Shown here in pieces: positions 16,686-26,412 of a DNA stretch of 32,156 nucleotides. Position 1 is the stretch's first letter. Each line of letters begins with the position of its first letter. A program made the position numbers and the translations under genes. The notes below the pieces were generated by a model. The model was not told the DNA's origin and ran no database searches. It was given only the letters and a program-made list of their open reading frames with translations. Source of the stretch: an uncultured Pseudomonadota bacterium (GTDB lineage: Bacteria; Pseudomonadota; Alphaproteobacteria; RUG11792); contig CACZTP010000016.1 in assembly GCA_902784055.1 (NCBI GenBank), positions 1-32,156 of the forward strand. The letters are read 5' to 3'.

Positions 16686-16717
16686 CTGTAATCTTGTAAT
16701 ATTGTAATATTGTAAAA
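16686..16717 (+). repeat. Four tandem 8-bp repeats (TTGTAATA type)
   Basis: Four adjacent octamers occur: CTGTAATC, TTGTAATA, TTGTAATA and TTGTAAAA. They lie just upstream of the ATG at 16725. They could be an iterated binding site or simple slippage. Confidence 0.6.
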
Positions 16718-16724
16718 ATAAAAT

Positions 16725-17381
16725 ATGATTATTCTTTTAGCTGTTTTAGGGATAGGGCTTGTAGCAACACCTATTGTTTTAGAGAACATGGATCCTGCTC
16801 CTGTAGTCTCTAATATTGTAAATAAACCTACTGTAAATTACTCTCCTGCTCCTGTTGTAAAAGAGGATATAAAGGTAATTAATGAGAGGGTCTGAAAGCT
16901 ACTTGTAGAGTGGACGGAGTCCTTTTTAACAGACAGAATCGAAATGAGCAAAATATACAAAACGTTGCAAAACGAAGACCTTAGGAAAAATTTGTATATG
17001 TCCAAAATTAAAGAGTTTGCTTTAAAAGAAGAAGTACTTATAAATAAAATAAAATCTATAACAAAAGAACATAGCAAACGTTTTGCTGTCATGATAAAAA
17101 ATTTAGAAGGGGAATGCGACGCATATAAAAATAAAGTTGATGCGGTATATGATATGTGGTGTTGTAGAAAAAAAGCTGATTTGCCTTTTCTCTTCAGAGA
17201 GAACTATGATAGCTCTAAACACCGTGTTATTTATAGAGTTTCTTCTGTTTTGAATCTACCTGGTTTATTTGGTAAAGAACATTGGAGTGTATTCGACAAT
17301 GGATTTGTTTGTTTCAGAGAAACTAACTTTGTACCCATCAAAGCTTTACCAGACTCCGAAGTATCAGACTTCAAAGAGTAA
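16725..17381 (+). pseudogene. Membrane-anchored coiled-coil protein of unknown function, split by one in-frame TGA
   Basis: An ATG at 16725 opens a 56-residue frame that stops at TGA 16893-16895. The same frame then runs on without a stop, through an ATG at 16944, to TAA at 17379-17381, for 218 codon positions in all. The N-terminus is a hydrophobic anchor or signal (MIILLAVLGIGLVATPIV), followed by a Pro/Val segment with two PAPVV motifs. A charged helical, probably coiled-coil region continues across the TGA (INERV, stop, KLLVEWTESF) to about residue 125, and a globular C-terminus contains LNLPGLFGKEHWSVFDNG. No family is recognised. TGA is a genuine stop elsewhere here (lon, tatD, permease), so a nonsense mutation (from CGA or TGG) or readthrough is likelier than recoding. 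The 145-residue downstream part alone could still be translated. Confidence 0.6.
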
Positions 17382-18585
17382 CTAGCTTACAATGGTCACA
17401 GGAATCCAGTCGGTTTCTCCGTTTGTAAGAGATATTGTTGTAGATATGTTGAATTTGAAACTAATCCAGTCTCCATCAATTTGGATTACAAAAATTTTGT
17501 TTTTATAATCCCAGTCTATCAATTTAAATAATGGATCTTGTTTATAAGAAAGGATTTTATTGCCGCTGAGTATATCTGCTAATTTGTCTGATAACGCTCC
17601 GACAGTGTATTTACGACTAGCGACCACTTCTCTAAAAATAGGATCAACATAGAGTGTTGCCTTCGCTTTAGAGAGGTAACCAACTAAGTAAAATCCGTTA
17701 CTAGTAGGTGTTGTTACATATTTTTCTTTTTTGAAGAAATCCAGATTCTGAGTATAGACTATTTTTCGTTTCTGGTTATCATAAAGCATAACTACATTAT
17801 GCGAATTGTTTATTTCTTGGTTCGTTCTTAACTTATGTTTGATAACTTGCCACTGCCAGTTTAATGGACAATTAGTAAGCGTTCGAGGGAAAAACTGGAC
17901 AAAATCTGTCGTTGTCGCGTTAGCACCAAGTGCACCAAATACAGGATTTATAGGTTTCAACTTTATGGCGATGATATCCTTTTTAGTATTTTTTTGGATA
18001 ATAATAAGAGGTTCTTTTTTAATAGTTAGAGTAGCTTCTCTTCGCCTTTCTATAACAGGTAAAGTTACTCCTACCTCTATTTTGTCTTTTATTCCTTTTA
18101 ACCTTTCTATTTGGGTATATTTTATCTGAGGTCAAACACGTTGTTATTATCGGGATTATCATACTTGTTCTTTAAAGTACTTATTTGTGATAATAATTCC
18201 TCTCTTTCAGCATTAAATTCATCCTCTCTTATTTTAGACGTTTTATAATCATCAATTAGTTGGTTATATTGTTCTTCTATATCGTCTAATAAAAATACAT
18301 TATCGGATAAATTCTCTGCAGACGCCGTAGCTAAATATACAGATTTGAACATCGACGAAATTAAGAAAAGATTCAATTTTTCCTGCTATTGCAAACTCTT
18401 CCAAAATGTAGTGGTGTATTGTGGTAAAACATCCATCCATCTTAGACATAAAACCTAAATCTTCGCAAATTATCGCATATATGCTTGCTTTTAAAACGCG
18501 CGCAGTAGTTTATTGCAAAATGGAACAGTTCGAAGAAAGCCGAAATCGCTAAAAACAATAATACGAATTTAGTGTAATGCATCAT
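17382..18585 (-). pseudogene. Unknown secreted or anchored coiled-coil protein, apparently broken by three frameshifts
   Basis: Four consecutive open segments on the minus strand read like one protein of about 400 residues. The first starts at ATG 18585 with a hydrophobic leader (MMHYTKFVLLFLAISAFFEL). The second, through about 18450-18360, includes KMDGCFTTIHHYILEEF. The third (18376-18122) is a coiled coil, IEEQYNQLIDDYKTSK. The last (18131-17382, 249 residues) has a globular end including YVDPIFREVVASRKYTVG and WDYKNKIFVIQIDGDWISF. The frame slips one base near 18500, one near 18370 and two near 18130, at or beside A/T homopolymers. The last segment has no ATG, only a TTG at 17960. No family is recognised. 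It abuts the plus-strand broken gene exactly. Separate small genes are possible but less likely. Confidence 0.5.
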
Positions 18586-18592
18586 AACGGTC

Positions 18593-18607
18593 TTATTAAA
18601 TTAATAA
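18593..18607. promoter_or_regulatory. AT-rich dyad between the broken gene and dnaG
   Basis: TTATTAA-A-TTAATAA is a perfect 7-bp dyad, 61 bp before the dnaG ATG. It could be an operator, but such sequences arise easily in AT-rich DNA. Confidence 0.2.
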
Positions 18608-18668
18608 TAAACCTCATAAGTATGGTTGAGTATATCATTATATAAAAAACACGCAATCATTGAAATTT

Positions 18669-20396
18669 ATGACAAACTTTTCAGACACGTTATTACAAAT
18701 AAAAGACAGGTTGATTTTATCCGATTTTATACGTAAGGATGTTGAATTAACACTTAAAGGACGGGAATACGTAGGTAATTGTCCATTTCATTCAGAAAAG
18801 ACCGGATCGTTTTTTGTAAGCGATGAAAAGTGCGCTTTCCACTGTTTTGGTTGCGGTGTCTCTGGCGACATATTTAAATATGTAATGCTTCGGGATGGAG
18901 TAACTTTCCCTCAGGCTTTTAAAAAACTGGCTGATCTTGTAGGTATCGAGTTGATAGAGAACAAGAGTAAACAAAAAAACGCGGGGATATATAAGGTTCT
19001 CGAAGCAGCTACTGATTTTTTTGAAAAAAACAAATCAATTGTAACTGAATATATGAAAAAACGGGAACTCGACGATCTAACGATATATAATACTTTTCAT
19101 ATTGGATATGCACCGAATAGTAACGAGTTATATAAGTATTTAATAAATAACGGATGTAAAGAAACCGACATTACAAAATCCGGATTATTTCTTGAAAAAT
19201 ATACAAATAAATTTTATCCAAGATTTAAGGAACGCCTTATTTTTCCTATATACGACAGACGAAACCGTGTAATAGCCTTTGGTGGGCGAGTTGTAAGCAA
19301 TGGTGAACCGAAATATTTAAATTCTCCTGAAACAGAAATATTTTTAAAACATAATACTTTATACGCTTATAACATTGCTTACGAAAATGTAACCGATAAA
19401 AAGCCGTTCATAGTTACCGAAGGATATGTAGACGTTATTACAATGCATAGATACGGTTTTAATACAACGGTAGGAACTATGGGAACAGCATTATCAACTA
19501 ACCATTTGGCTATGTTATGGAAATACTCTGACGAACCGATAATTTGCATGGATGGAGATGACGCAGGACAGAAAGCTATGAATAGAATTGCTCGTTTAGC
19601 TTTAACTGCTTTGTCTCCTGGGAAAAGCCTCAAATTCTGTTTATTACCAAACAGTGTAGATCCAGACACATTTTTAAAAACGGAAGGTGCGAACGCTATG
19701 CATTCTCTGTTATCGCGCCCGATAAGTTTAAGTGATTTCCTATGGGAAGAATATTTAAAAGAGCTTTACAAAACTGACAGAACACCAGAAAAAACGGCTT
19801 TATGGGAAAATAAGATATTTAAAGATTTGGAAACAATTCCAGATAATACGATCCGAAGACTATATAAATCAAAAATTAGATCAAGTATATATAATCTTAA
19901 TCATAGTAAATCACAACGGGTTATTCGTAAAATATTAAACGCAAGCGCATACAAGCAATTATCTGTTATAGAGAGAAACGCCATGTGTGAGTATGTGTTA
20001 TCATACATACTTGTAATGAGACCCGCTCTCGTCAGCTCCATGATTGAAAAACTTTCATACATCACTTTTAGTAACAAAAGTCTCAGAAATTTTTGGAATT
20101 TTATTGTTGAAAGTGATGATCCATCTGATGTAATTGCTTCGGATAAGTTTTCTCGGGTAGTTGAAGAAATTAGAACAACGGGGAGTAAATTCTATCAAAT
20201 AAATGAACAGTCAGACGAAGAATTACTTAATGATTGGATTTTTATTTTTGATAAAATCGTTTCAAGACCTGCGGAAAAAAAGGAACAAGAAATGGCATCA
20301 AAAGAATTTGCGAAATCAGGGAGCGAAAAATCATGGGAGCGATTAAAAGCGTTAAAAATGTATTCTATACAAGTTCAGAGAGGTAAGAATGCCTAA
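18669..20396 (+). CDS. dnaG: DNA primase DnaG
   Basis: A 575-residue primase that lays RNA primers at the replication fork with the DnaB helicase. The zinc finger is [12 protein letters not shown]...FHCFGCG, with Cys38, His41, Cys59 and Cys62. The catalytic core has [20 protein letters not shown], and the Toprim motifs are TEGYVDVI (Glu251) and CMDGDDAG (Asp295, Asp297). The C-terminal helicase-binding region is present but divergent. The ATG at 18669 is chosen over a TTG at 18660. Its stop overlaps the rpoD start by 8 bp, a common alphaproteobacterial dnaG-rpoD arrangement that suggests translational coupling. Confidence 0.96.
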   Translation: MTNFSDTLLQIKDRLILSDFIRKDVELTLKGREYVGNCPFHSEKTGSFFVSDEKCAFHCFGCGVSGDIFKYVMLRDGVTFPQAFKKLADLVGIELIENKSKQKNAGIYKVLEAATDFFEKNKSIVTEYMKKRELDDLTIYNTFHIGYAPNSNELYKYLINNGCKETDITKSGLFLEKYTNKFYPRFKERLIFPIYDRRNRVIAFGGRVVSNGEPKYLNSPETEIFLKHNTLYAYNIAYENVTDKKPFIVTEGYVDVITMHRYGFNTTVGTMGTALSTNHLAMLWKYSDEPIICMDGDDAGQKAMNRIARLALTALSPGKSLKFCLLPNSVDPDTFLKTEGANAMHSLLSRPISLSDFLWEEYLKELYKTDRTPEKTALWENKIFKDLETIPDNTIRRLYKSKIRSSIYNLNHSKSQRVIRKILNASAYKQLSVIERNAMCEYVLSYILVMRPALVSSMIEKLSYITFSNKSLRNFWNFIVESDDPSDVIASDKFSRVVEEIRTTGSKFYQINEQSDEELLNDWIFIFDKIVSRPAEKKEQEMASKEFAKSGSEKSWERLKALKMYSIQVQRGKNA

Positions 20397-22254
20397 GTTT
20401 AATATTGATACAGATGATTTCGATATAGTCGAAAAAAATCATGATGTACTTGATGGTACTGGAAAAGAAAGTATCGAAGAGGATCAAAATGTAATTCAGC
20501 TACTTAAATTGTATAAATCGCGTGGATACATAACAACTGACGAACTTAATGAAGTAATATCTGCAGATCAGTATGATCCAGAACAATTTGCAAGTGTTGT
20601 TCAGTATTTCAATGAACTTAATGTAAAAATTTTATCTCCAGATGAAGTAGATTCTTTTCTTGCAGAACAAGAAAAAACTGGAAGTGACAATGACGAGGCA
20701 ATTCCTACACTTGATGATGAAATAAATCTACAAGGGGATGACCCTGTAAAGCTCTATCTTAAAGAAATGGGGCATGTAAACCTCCTTACCCGTGAAGGGG
20801 AAGTTGCTATTGCTAAGCGTATTGAAGAGGCAAAAACAGCCCTTGTAAGGGCTCTATGCGAACTAAAGCCTGTAGCAGATTCATTGGCAACACTTGAAGC
20901 TAAAGTTAGCAAAGATACTATATTACTGAGAGATGTCATTGTCGTAAACACTGATGATGATATGTATGCGTCAGATCTAGATGAATACGATGCAGATGCT
21001 GATAACTATGTAAATGGAGACGACGAAGTTAAAAAACATCTATTAAGCCAATTTGAAAACCATATGAAGTTATCTTCGCAACTTTTTGAAATGCAAAAGT
21101 CTTTCGAATATGATTACGATAAATTCGAAAAAAATGAAGAATATAAAAACATTCTCGATAAACTTACTCAAAACTTTTTTGATATGAGTTTGAATGATAA
21201 AAGGATAAGCGTTATAAAGGAAAACATTTTCAATAGAGTTGCGGAAATTACAGAGATCGAAAGAAAAATTGCTGAATATAGCGAGAGATATGGGATCTCT
21301 AAATCCGATTTGCTTGGTTCTTTTGTTGATCAGCCACTTGATGCCATGTGGTTAAAGACAGTCGAGAATTATGACAAACCAGGTAATTGGAAGGCACTTG
21401 TCAATGACAATCTGGATTTATATCAAGAACTAATGATTCGTGCATCGTACATATCTGAAGATGCTGATATTCCTTATCTTTTGTTTAAAAAAATATATTA
21501 CAAAATAAAAAAGGCGGAACGTGAAGAGTTGCAAGCGAAAAAAGAAATGATCGAAGCAAACTTAAGACTTGTTATTTCCATAGCTAAAAGGTACACAAAT
21601 AGAGGTTTGCAATTTTTAGACTTAATCCAAGAGGGAAATATTGGTTTAATGAAAGCGGTTGATAAATTTGAATACAAAAGGGGGTACAAGTTTTCAACAT
21701 ATGCAACTTGGTGGATAAGGCAAGCTATAACAAGAGCTATAGCAGATCAAGCTAGGACAATTCGTATTCCAGTACACATGATAGAAACAATAAACAAACT
21801 TGTAAGGATGTCGAAACAATTGATGAGCGATTTAGGTCGCGAGCCAACACACGAAGAACTAGCTGTTAAATTGGCAATGCCCGTCGAGAAAGTCCGGAAA
21901 GTTATGAAAGTTGCAAAAGATCCAATAAGCCTCGAAACACCAATAGGAGATGAAGATGAAAGTCATCTTGGAGATTTTATAGAAGATAAACATACTCCCA
22001 TTCCTGTTGATACGGCTATACAAAATAATTTAAAAAGTGCTACCGATAAAGTTCTTGCAACGCTTACACCAAGAGAAGAAAAAGTCTTAAGGTTACGTTT
22101 CGGTATAGGAATACAATCTGACCATACATTGGAAGAAGTTGGACAACAGTTTTCTGTAACAAGGGAGCGAATAAGACAAATAGAAGCAAAAGCTTTAAGA
22201 AAATTGAAACACCCTAGTAGATCTAAAAAGTTACGCAGTTTTCTCGATACGTAA
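20389..22254 (+). CDS. rpoD: RNA polymerase primary sigma factor (sigma70)
   Basis: A 621-residue group 1 sigma factor. Region 1.1 occupies about residues 30-90. Region 1.2 contains [21 protein letters not shown] (about 115-135). An acidic non-conserved region follows, then regions 2.1-2.4 with [17 protein letters not shown] and [20 protein letters not shown], which recognise the -10 element. Region 3 and region 4 ([14 protein letters not shown], then [17 protein letters not shown]) recognise the -35. Length and region 1.1 distinguish it from RpoH-type factors. GAGGTA lies 4-9 nt before the ATG, inside the dnaG end. It should serve promoters such as the one before dnaA. Confidence 0.98.
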   Translation: MPKFNIDTDDFDIVEKNHDVLDGTGKESIEEDQNVIQLLKLYKSRGYITTDELNEVISADQYDPEQFASVVQYFNELNVKILSPDEVDSFLAEQEKTGSDNDEAIPTLDDEINLQGDDPVKLYLKEMGHVNLLTREGEVAIAKRIEEAKTALVRALCELKPVADSLATLEAKVSKDTILLRDVIVVNTDDDMYASDLDEYDADADNYVNGDDEVKKHLLSQFENHMKLSSQLFEMQKSFEYDYDKFEKNEEYKNILDKLTQNFFDMSLNDKRISVIKENIFNRVAEITEIERKIAEYSERYGISKSDLLGSFVDQPLDAMWLKTVENYDKPGNWKALVNDNLDLYQELMIRASYISEDADIPYLLFKKIYYKIKKAEREELQAKKEMIEANLRLVISIAKRYTNRGLQFLDLIQEGNIGLMKAVDKFEYKRGYKFSTYATWWIRQAITRAIADQARTIRIPVHMIETINKLVRMSKQLMSDLGREPTHEELAVKLAMPVEKVRKVMKVAKDPISLETPIGDEDESHLGDFIEDKHTPIPVDTAIQNNLKSATDKVLATLTPREEKVLRLRFGIGIQSDHTLEEVGQQFSVTRERIRQIEAKALRKLKHPSRSKKLRSFLDT

Positions 22255-22313
22255 GCTTGGTAAGCCCCAACCTTGTTATTATTAAACTCAGGTATGGGGA
22301 AAAGGAACGTATT

Positions 22314-23162
22314 TTGATTAAATTAAGTAGACGAAATTTTAAGAGTGTATGTAGAGATGCTTGTCGTATCCGGCGAAAAATGTCGACAAAATCTTTTTTT
22401 AACAAAATAAAGGGCGTTACGCAAGAACTAAACGAGAGAGTAAGGAGATTAGATTTTTGTAGTGATAAATTGGGAGCAATAGCAGACGCTACTACAGCAT
22501 TCGTGGCATTGATAATATCAACAATAATGAGGATGGGGTGCGGAATATTTGAGTATTCCCGTGTATCATTGCTATTAAACGGACTGATCTACTCACTAAT
22601 AACAGGAGCAGTGTTTATTAAAACAGGAGTTATAACAAGAGATCGGCAAAATTTTTCAAATACAACTATAAAAAAAATATTTATAAGCGTTGCTATTACA
22701 AATGCAATAGCATACCCGCTTATAATGTTCGCCGATAGACAAAAATGCTTATCGTCGTCGATAATGTTTATCGACTTTTTTGTATTTGTTGTATTACTGT
22801 TGTCACAATACATTTTTTCAAGGAAAACAACTATACGCAGAGCCTCGGATATTCTTGTAGGAAGTCCCAAACACATATCGGATCTAGTATCAAAAAACAG
22901 ATTTGGAACATCAAGATTTAACCCGATAGGTGTTATATCAACGGAAGAAACTAATTACAGTAACAGCTTTCAAATTCAATCATTAGGTTTATCATCTGAT
23001 ATATCGTCAATACTTCATTCTCTTGATGCTAAAGGGATAGTACCAAAGCGTTTTGTAATAGTAGATCCTATAACATCCGATGAAATTACAATATTAAAAG
23101 AATATGCAAATAAAAATGGAATTATACTATTGCAGGTTTTTAGTTCAGAGTTTGAAAATTGA
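22314..23162 (+). CDS. CapD/WbpM-like membrane protein lacking the catalytic domain
   Basis: A 282-residue protein from the TTG at 22314, which has AAAGGA 7 nt upstream. The first ATG is at 22380, and the frame is open back to 22257. A basic N-terminus precedes four membrane helices (about residues 55-73, 84-104, 121-139 and 149-168). A soluble region from about 180 then begins RRASDILVGSPKHISDLV, includes RFNPIGVIS, and ends with PKRFVIVDPITSDEI before a final strand. This order resembles the membrane and CoA-binding-like N-terminal half of CapD/WbpM nucleotide-sugar dehydratases, whose extended SDR catalytic half (Ser-Met-Lys or Tyr-x-x-x-Lys) is absent here. The glycine-rich turn is also weak. 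It may be a degraded or repurposed remnant. It sits between rpoD and lon. Confidence 0.5.
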   Translation: MIKLSRRNFKSVCRDACRIRRKMSTKSFFNKIKGVTQELNERVRRLDFCSDKLGAIADATTAFVALIISTIMRMGCGIFEYSRVSLLLNGLIYSLITGAVFIKTGVITRDRQNFSNTTIKKIFISVAITNAIAYPLIMFADRQKCLSSSIMFIDFFVFVVLLLSQYIFSRKTTIRRASDILVGSPKHISDLVSKNRFGTSRFNPIGVISTEETNYSNSFQIQSLGLSSDISSILHSLDAKGIVPKRFVIVDPITSDEITILKEYANKNGIILLQVFSSEFEN

Positions 23163-23210
23163 GACGAAGCTGATTTACACTTAACAAGTATATCATTGAT
23201 TAATACCGTA

Positions 23211-25526
23211 ATGGCACATATCCAATCTTTACCACTTATAGCGTTGCGAGACAGCGTGATATTTCCAGAAGTGGTTGAACCGTTATTTATAGGTAGAAGT
23301 AAATTTATAAACGCAGCTAATGAAGCCTATGAGAATGATAAAGAGGTTTTTATAATTGCTCAACATGATGCCAATATTGATGAAGTATCACAATCAGATT
23401 TATTTGAAGTAGGTACTATAGCGCGCATATATCACCTTATGAGCTTGAGCGATGGAACTATAAAAATACTAGCTGGTGGATTAAGACGAGCATCATTAAA
23501 ATCAATAAAAATAAAAGACAGTGTCATACTAGCTAACGTAACTGAATTAAAAACTCGCATAAAAAACGAAAGAGTTATTGATGGAATGACAAAAGCACTT
23601 AAATCAACTTTTGAACAGTTCTGTAAACAAAACCGAAACGTTCCGTCTGATACCTTACACACAATATCAGGTATTGATGATCCTGAAAAATTATGTGATT
23701 GTATTGCATCCTATTTACCGTTGAAGTTGTCGGAATACCAGGAATTGTTAGAAACAGTTGATTTAAAAAAACGAATAGAAAAGACTTTATATTTAATTAT
23801 TGATCAATCAGAATTAACCGTTCTTGAGAAGAGAATAAAAAATCGTGTAAAAAAACAAGTTGAAAAAAATCAAAAAGAGTATTATCTCAATGAACAACTG
23901 AAAGCGATAAATAAAGAATTAGGTCGAGATGAAGAGCAAGCATCAGAATTTGACAAATTAGAGAAAGAAATAAATTCCCGAAAAATGACAAAAGAAGCTA
24001 AAGAAAAAGCCTTTAGCGAACTAAAAAAACTCCGCAACTTGCCACCTCTCGCGCAAGAAGCGTCAGTAATAAAGTCGTACATAGAATATCTTATTGCATT
24101 GCCTTGGGAGGCAGATCATTCAGAGATTTCAATGTCTTTTGCTTCAGAAACACTCAATAGCGGTCACTATGGATTAGATAAAGTGAAAGACCGAATCTTG
24201 GAATATATAGCTGTAAACAAACGTCTTTCAAAGAAAGAGAAGATGAAAGCTCAAATTTTATGCTTTGTCGGTCCTCCAGGCGTGGGGAAAACATCCCTTG
24301 GTAAAGCTATTGCATCGGCTATAAATCGTCCTTTTGTTCGCATAGCTCTAGGTGGAGTATGTGATGAAGCAGAAATTCGCGGTCATAGAAGAACGTATGT
24401 TGGTGCTATGCCGGGAAAAATAATACAGGCTATTAAACGAGTTCCTGTAAGAAATCCTGTGATTATGCTAGATGAAATAGACAAAATGGGTGATGACGGT
24501 CGCGGAGATCCTTTATCTGCTCTTTTGGAAGTTTTAGATCCGGAGCAAAATAATACTTTCACAGATAACTATATTGAGATCCCATATGATTTATCAGAAG
24601 TCATGTTTATAGCGACTTCAAACAGTTTTGAAATTCCTTTACCTTTAATTGACAGAATGGAAGTAATACAGCTTAGCGGATACACAGAAGAAGAAAAACT
24701 AGAAATAGCAAAACAGTTTATATTGCCTAAACAACTTTCTGAGAATGGATTGAAGAAAAACGAGTTAAAAATAAATTATAACTCAATAAAGAAAATAATT
24801 CGAAATTATACAATGGAATCCGGAGTTCGTAGTTTAGAACGTAATATTGCAAAAATAGCCAGAAAATCCGTTTTACAGTTAGAATTAGGCAAAACAAAAG
24901 CTCCGATTACTGTAACTGAAGATAACCTTGAAGGCTTTTTGGGTGCCGTCAAGTACATAGATACGATGGCGTTAAAAAATCCGACTGTTGGTGTTGTGAT
25001 GGGGCTTGCATGGACTGAGACGGGAGGAGATGTATTGAGTATTGAAGCTTTAAAACTTCCTGGTTCTGGTCAACTTATAACAACAGGAAAACTTGGCGAA
25101 GTAATGCAGGAAAGTATGAAGGCTGCATATAGTCTTGTTAAGTCAAAACATGAAGAATTTAAAATAGACGAAGAAGAATTTTCAAAATGCGATATTCATA
25201 TACATGCTCCCGAAGGTGCTGTTCCAAAAGACGGTCCTAGTGCTGGTGTAACTATATGCACCGCTATAGTTTCAGCAATGACTAATATAAAGGTAAAACC
25301 AGACATAGCAATGACTGGCGAAATAACACTTACAGGTAAAGTTTTAGCTATAGGTGGACTTAAGGAAAAATTACTTGCTGCGCGGAGAAGTGGTATTAAA
25401 AAAGTCTTGATACCCAAGGAAAATGAAAAAGATATATCAGAATTGCCTGATGTATTAAAAACCGATTTAACAATTCAATGTGTGGAAACAGTTGATGAAG
25501 TTTTTAAAGAGGCTCTATTGCGCTGA
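23211..25526 (+). CDS. lon: ATP-dependent protease Lon
   Basis: A 771-residue cytosolic AAA+ serine protease that degrades damaged and regulatory proteins. The N-terminal substrate-binding domain begins LPLIALRDSVIFPEVVEPLF. A coiled-coil stretch (about 200-280) leads to Walker A GPPGVGKT (354-361) and VIMLDEIDKMG. The protease domain has the catalytic Ser677 in PKDGPSAG and Lys720 in GGLKEKLLAA, 43 residues apart as in E. coli. The ATG at 23211 is preferred to the upstream TTG at 23196; neither has a clear Shine-Dalgarno. clpX, the usual alphaproteobacterial neighbour, is not here. Confidence 0.97.
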   Translation: MAHIQSLPLIALRDSVIFPEVVEPLFIGRSKFINAANEAYENDKEVFIIAQHDANIDEVSQSDLFEVGTIARIYHLMSLSDGTIKILAGGLRRASLKSIKIKDSVILANVTELKTRIKNERVIDGMTKALKSTFEQFCKQNRNVPSDTLHTISGIDDPEKLCDCIASYLPLKLSEYQELLETVDLKKRIEKTLYLIIDQSELTVLEKRIKNRVKKQVEKNQKEYYLNEQLKAINKELGRDEEQASEFDKLEKEINSRKMTKEAKEKAFSELKKLRNLPPLAQEASVIKSYIEYLIALPWEADHSEISMSFASETLNSGHYGLDKVKDRILEYIAVNKRLSKKEKMKAQILCFVGPPGVGKTSLGKAIASAINRPFVRIALGGVCDEAEIRGHRRTYVGAMPGKIIQAIKRVPVRNPVIMLDEIDKMGDDGRGDPLSALLEVLDPEQNNTFTDNYIEIPYDLSEVMFIATSNSFEIPLPLIDRMEVIQLSGYTEEEKLEIAKQFILPKQLSENGLKKNELKINYNSIKKIIRNYTMESGVRSLERNIAKIARKSVLQLELGKTKAPITVTEDNLEGFLGAVKYIDTMALKNPTVGVVMGLAWTETGGDVLSIEALKLPGSGQLITTGKLGEVMQESMKAAYSLVKSKHEEFKIDEEEFSKCDIHIHAPEGAVPKDGPSAGVTICTAIVSAMTNIKVKPDIAMTGEITLTGKVLAIGGLKEKLLAARRSGIKKVLIPKENEKDISELPDVLKTDLTIQCVETVDEVFKEALLR

Positions 25527-25588
25527 TTGTGTAGTTAGAGTTGCATACGGTAACATTAAGTGTGTAGACTAATCGTTTTGGGAATAAA

Positions 25589-26371
25589 ATGCTTATAGAT
25601 AGTCATTGTCACCTTTTTTACGATAGAATATATGATCGGATTGATGAGGTCTTAGCTAACGCTAAATCAATGGGTGTTGATTACTTTTTATCAGCTGGCG
25701 TTAACTCTCAAACAATGTTGAAGAACATTGAAATAGCTGAAAAATATAATAATGTAGTTTGTGCTGTTGGTATCCATCCTTGCGAGTATAAAAACGGGTA
25801 TAATGTTGACGAAATGAAAACGCTTGTTCAAGAACATCCAAGAATAGTAGCAATAGGTGAAGTTGGTCTAGAATACTTTTACGACGATACCCCAAGAAAT
25901 CTACAATGGAAATTATTTGAGGAAATGCTACAACTTGCACAGGATGTTAACTTGCCACTGATTTTACATTTAAGAGAAAGTTTAAACGATGATTTATTTG
26001 CGATTTTAAAACACTTTAATTTACCTGCAGTATTCCATTGCTTTACTGATACTTTAGAAAGTGCAAAAAGAGCAGTAAACGATGGATATTACATATCATT
26101 TTCAGGAATAGTAACTTTTAAAAAAAGCGAAGATTTACGAAAAGTCGCGAAATATGTTCCAGATGATAGGATTTTGGTTGAAACTGATGCCCCATATCTT
26201 ACTCCCGAGCCCAAAAGAAAAATACGGGTTAACGAGCCTGGATTTGTTAAATATGTAGCCGATTGTGTAGCAGAACAGCGGGATTGCACTTTAGAATATT
26301 TAGCAGAAATTACAACAAATAATTTCTTTAAATTGTTTACAAAAGCCAAAGAAGAATTTGGATTGCGTTGA
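25589..26371 (+). CDS. tatD: TatD-family metal-dependent hydrolase (DNase)
   Basis: A 260-residue TIM-barrel hydrolase of the TatD/YcfH type, a family with 3'-5' exonuclease activity on DNA. Metal ligands are visible as DSHCHLF (His6, His8), AIGEVGLEYFYD (bridging Glu), ILHLRES (His), FHCFTD (His) and LVETDAPYL (Asp). The C-terminal motif is RKIRVNEPGFVK, a slight variant of the usual RGKRNEP. Full length. GGGAA lies shortly before the ATG. In many bacteria tatD (ycfH) follows metG or holB; here it follows lon by 62 bp. Confidence 0.94.
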   Translation: MLIDSHCHLFYDRIYDRIDEVLANAKSMGVDYFLSAGVNSQTMLKNIEIAEKYNNVVCAVGIHPCEYKNGYNVDEMKTLVQEHPRIVAIGEVGLEYFYDDTPRNLQWKLFEEMLQLAQDVNLPLILHLRESLNDDLFAILKHFNLPAVFHCFTDTLESAKRAVNDGYYISFSGIVTFKKSEDLRKVAKYVPDDRILVETDAPYLTPEPKRKIRVNEPGFVKYVADCVAEQRDCTLEYLAEITTNNFFKLFTKAKEEFGLR

Positions 26372-26412
26372 TTTGTTAAACTTGATGCATGGGGTTAACA
26401 ACTGCTTAATTT

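Noticed and set aside
14752-16724. Replication origin next to dnaA
   Set aside because: No TTATCCACA-type boxes or clusters of close variants were found in 14752-14981 or 16356-16724. dnaA location alone does not mark the origin in alphaproteobacteria.
16893-16895. TGA read as tryptophan (variant genetic code)
   Set aside because: lon, tatD, the permease and the CapD-like gene all end in TGA with short or no meaningful extension, and conserved Trp positions in DnaG, RpoD and others use TGG. One TGA does not support recoding.
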